From Portunus trituberculatus (lineage: Eukaryota > Arthropoda > Malacostraca > Decapoda > Portunidae): a stretch of 64,000 nt of DNA. The DNA lies in NCBI RefSeq assembly GCF_017591435.1, contig NC_059297.1, positions 8,231,911 to 8,295,910 on the forward strand, given 5' to 3'. A model generated the notes under the pieces. That model ran no database searches. It saw only the letters and a program-made list of their open reading frames with translations, and was not told the DNA's origin. The position numbers were made by a program, and so were the translations under genes. Below, piece by piece: positions 62,335 to 64,000 of the stretch; position 1 is the stretch's first letter, and every line of letters begins with the position of its first letter.

Positions 62335-64000
62335 GTATGTATCTTTTTTTATGAGAACAAATCAGTATTACAAACAGTTGTGGGAGAGACACCTGTGAGC
62401 TTGAAAAGTTTGTGATAGGGTTTGTTTGTAAACATACTGTGGAAGATATTCTTTGGGCTTGTACGCTGAGAGAGAGAGAAGGTGGGGGGGGCAGCTGTGG
62501 TTTCTAAACATGTTTTAGGGGACATCATGTGGGCTTGTGAGATCAGCTGTTGCTGCATCTTGGAATATACATCCTAACATTGGAAAGAAATTTTAAGAAA
62601 AAAAGTCATTCTCATACAAGAACACATTCAACATATACCCAACCACTGAACATAAAAAAAAAAAAAAAAGGAAGCAAGGAGTCTGTCAGAGGCTGGTTGA
62701 CCTACACAAGGCAGCTCCTCTAAACCTATATACAGTATGTTGACCCTAGCTAACTTGGGCTAATAGGGGGAAAGGTTGGTCCGACAAACCCAAATGTCCT
62801 ACTTATACAAATTTCTCGCCCCCTATCCACACTAAAAAAAAAAAAAAAATCATTTACTTAATTCTTGGGAATTTTCAATTTTGTTATTACATTTGCCTCT
62901 CCAAAACCTTAAGACCCTAAATTACCAGATGATGTAGTTTATTTTTTGCTAATTAGATACCATTCCAACCAGGAAACCATTTTTAAATATCTGGTGTGGT
63001 TGCGTTATATCCTGACTGACTCCCTATACAGTACGTGGCCAGGCATCAGAAATAACGTCTTTACAGGCATAAATTGACGAGGATTAGAATAAGAAACTTC
63101 AAGAAGAGAAGATAACAAGAAACAAACAAACAAACATATCATTGGGAGACAGCTGGACCTTGAATCCTCACCTCCCCTTTTTTCCCCCTCCAAGACCCTT
63201 ACCTCACTGCCACTTTCTCTACCATCTCTCTATATCATAGGACTGCTATTATTTTTTCAAACAGTTTTTTTTTTTTTTTTTTTTTTTTCTTCACTATCTT
63301 CATCATCACAACTATACATCACGTAATTCTAACAATAACACTATTACAAAAGATTATGTCAAGATATAAAGCTGGACCAGACCAGTAACAAATACTTCAC
63401 TGTATCATTATCTCATTTCAACATGCTAATAATGACTCAGAGTGTCCAGTTCAGTAGTAAAACAGCAGATTGTCATGACACTGCTGATGGCTCAACCCTC
63501 ACATACGAGCAAATAATAGAGAAGCAGGGGATCTGATGCGTTATCATCTTATCATGCTCCAAGAAGTCACTATTGTAGACACAATCATGTGTGAAAATTT
63601 CATGCCAATCAGATGAATACAAATAAAAACAAGGGCGAAATTATGAAAAATATTTAGGAGTGAATATCTTGAAAAGTGGTTTTTTACACTTCAAAAATTT
63701 TCACAAAATTGGTATAAACTCTGATCCACTTTTGTTTGGTATCATTTCAAACTATAACAAAAGTGCAATTTTTAGTTGGAATTAGATTTTTATAATATCA
63801 TTAGAAAAGGAAAAAATAAATAAATAAATAAAAAATAAATAAAAGAAAAATTTCAAAAACGTGCAGTTCAACTCAGATTTTAGTCCCTGGGGTGATCAGA
63901 GTCCGACTTATCACGAAATCCGAGTTATAGGTTCAATGGTATTTGACTATCATTGTTATCCATGAATTTATCTAACCACTTCATATAACTATCTGTATTT
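62335..64000. other. MRPL1 intron 6, incomplete
   Basis: No further MRPL1 exon recognised. Poly-A near 62,656 and 62,838, poly-T at 63,266-63,288. 62,727-62,785 and 63,890-63,945 contain loosely matching inverted words (TTGACC..TAACT..GG and GGTCCGAC with GTCCGACTTAT...GGTTCAATGGTA), possibly the ends of a decayed transposon. Confidence 0.55.

Overview
The window looks like nuclear DNA of an arthropod, most likely a decapod crustacean (crab or shrimp). Three things suggest this: a very heavy load of di- and trinucleotide microsatellites (about 8 kb of 64 kb by a rough hand tally), several families of non-LTR retrotransposons and tRNA-derived SINEs, and a single spliced housekeeping gene with phase-compatible GT-AG introns. 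The species assignment is inference; no species marker was read directly.

Layout. Positions 1-44,400 hold no cellular gene that I can support. This part is a mosaic of (CT)n, (CA)n, (AT)n, (ATT)n, (CTC)n and (AGT)n arrays with unique AT-rich or pyrimidine-rich DNA between them. Mobile elements are scattered through it: a foldback element at 1,473-1,633, four SINE copies (4,872; 9,503; 23,703; 34,758), two nearly identical LINE copies (A at 16,036-18,445 and B at 29,435-31,377), and an old relic of the same LINE family at 28,788. Positions 44,513-46,308 hold two tail-to-tail copies of a second LINE family (D).

Positions 46,353-62,334 carry the one recognisable host gene: the mitochondrial large-subunit ribosomal protein uL1m (MRPL1). 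Six exons encode 232 codons starting with a plausible mitochondrial presequence, and the gene runs off the right end. Its introns contain a side-by-side pair of Tigger/pogo-type deletion derivatives with a CENP-B-like helix-turn-helix, a 330-bp palindrome with an (AT)n core, a mariner/Tigger-like inverted-repeat element, a decayed LINE (E), and an almost open LINE reverse transcriptase (C) embedded in a (CT)n array.

The most interesting theme is that mobile elements repeatedly sit inside microsatellites. All four SINEs lie in (AC)n, always in the same orientation to the repeat. LINE C lies in (AG)n on its sense strand, the foldback in (ATT)n, and the inverted-repeat element in mirrored (AT)n(AC)n/(GT)n(AT)n. 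This fits retrotransposition into microsatellites, as known for some R1-clade elements, but the alternative that arrays grew from element tails is not excluded.
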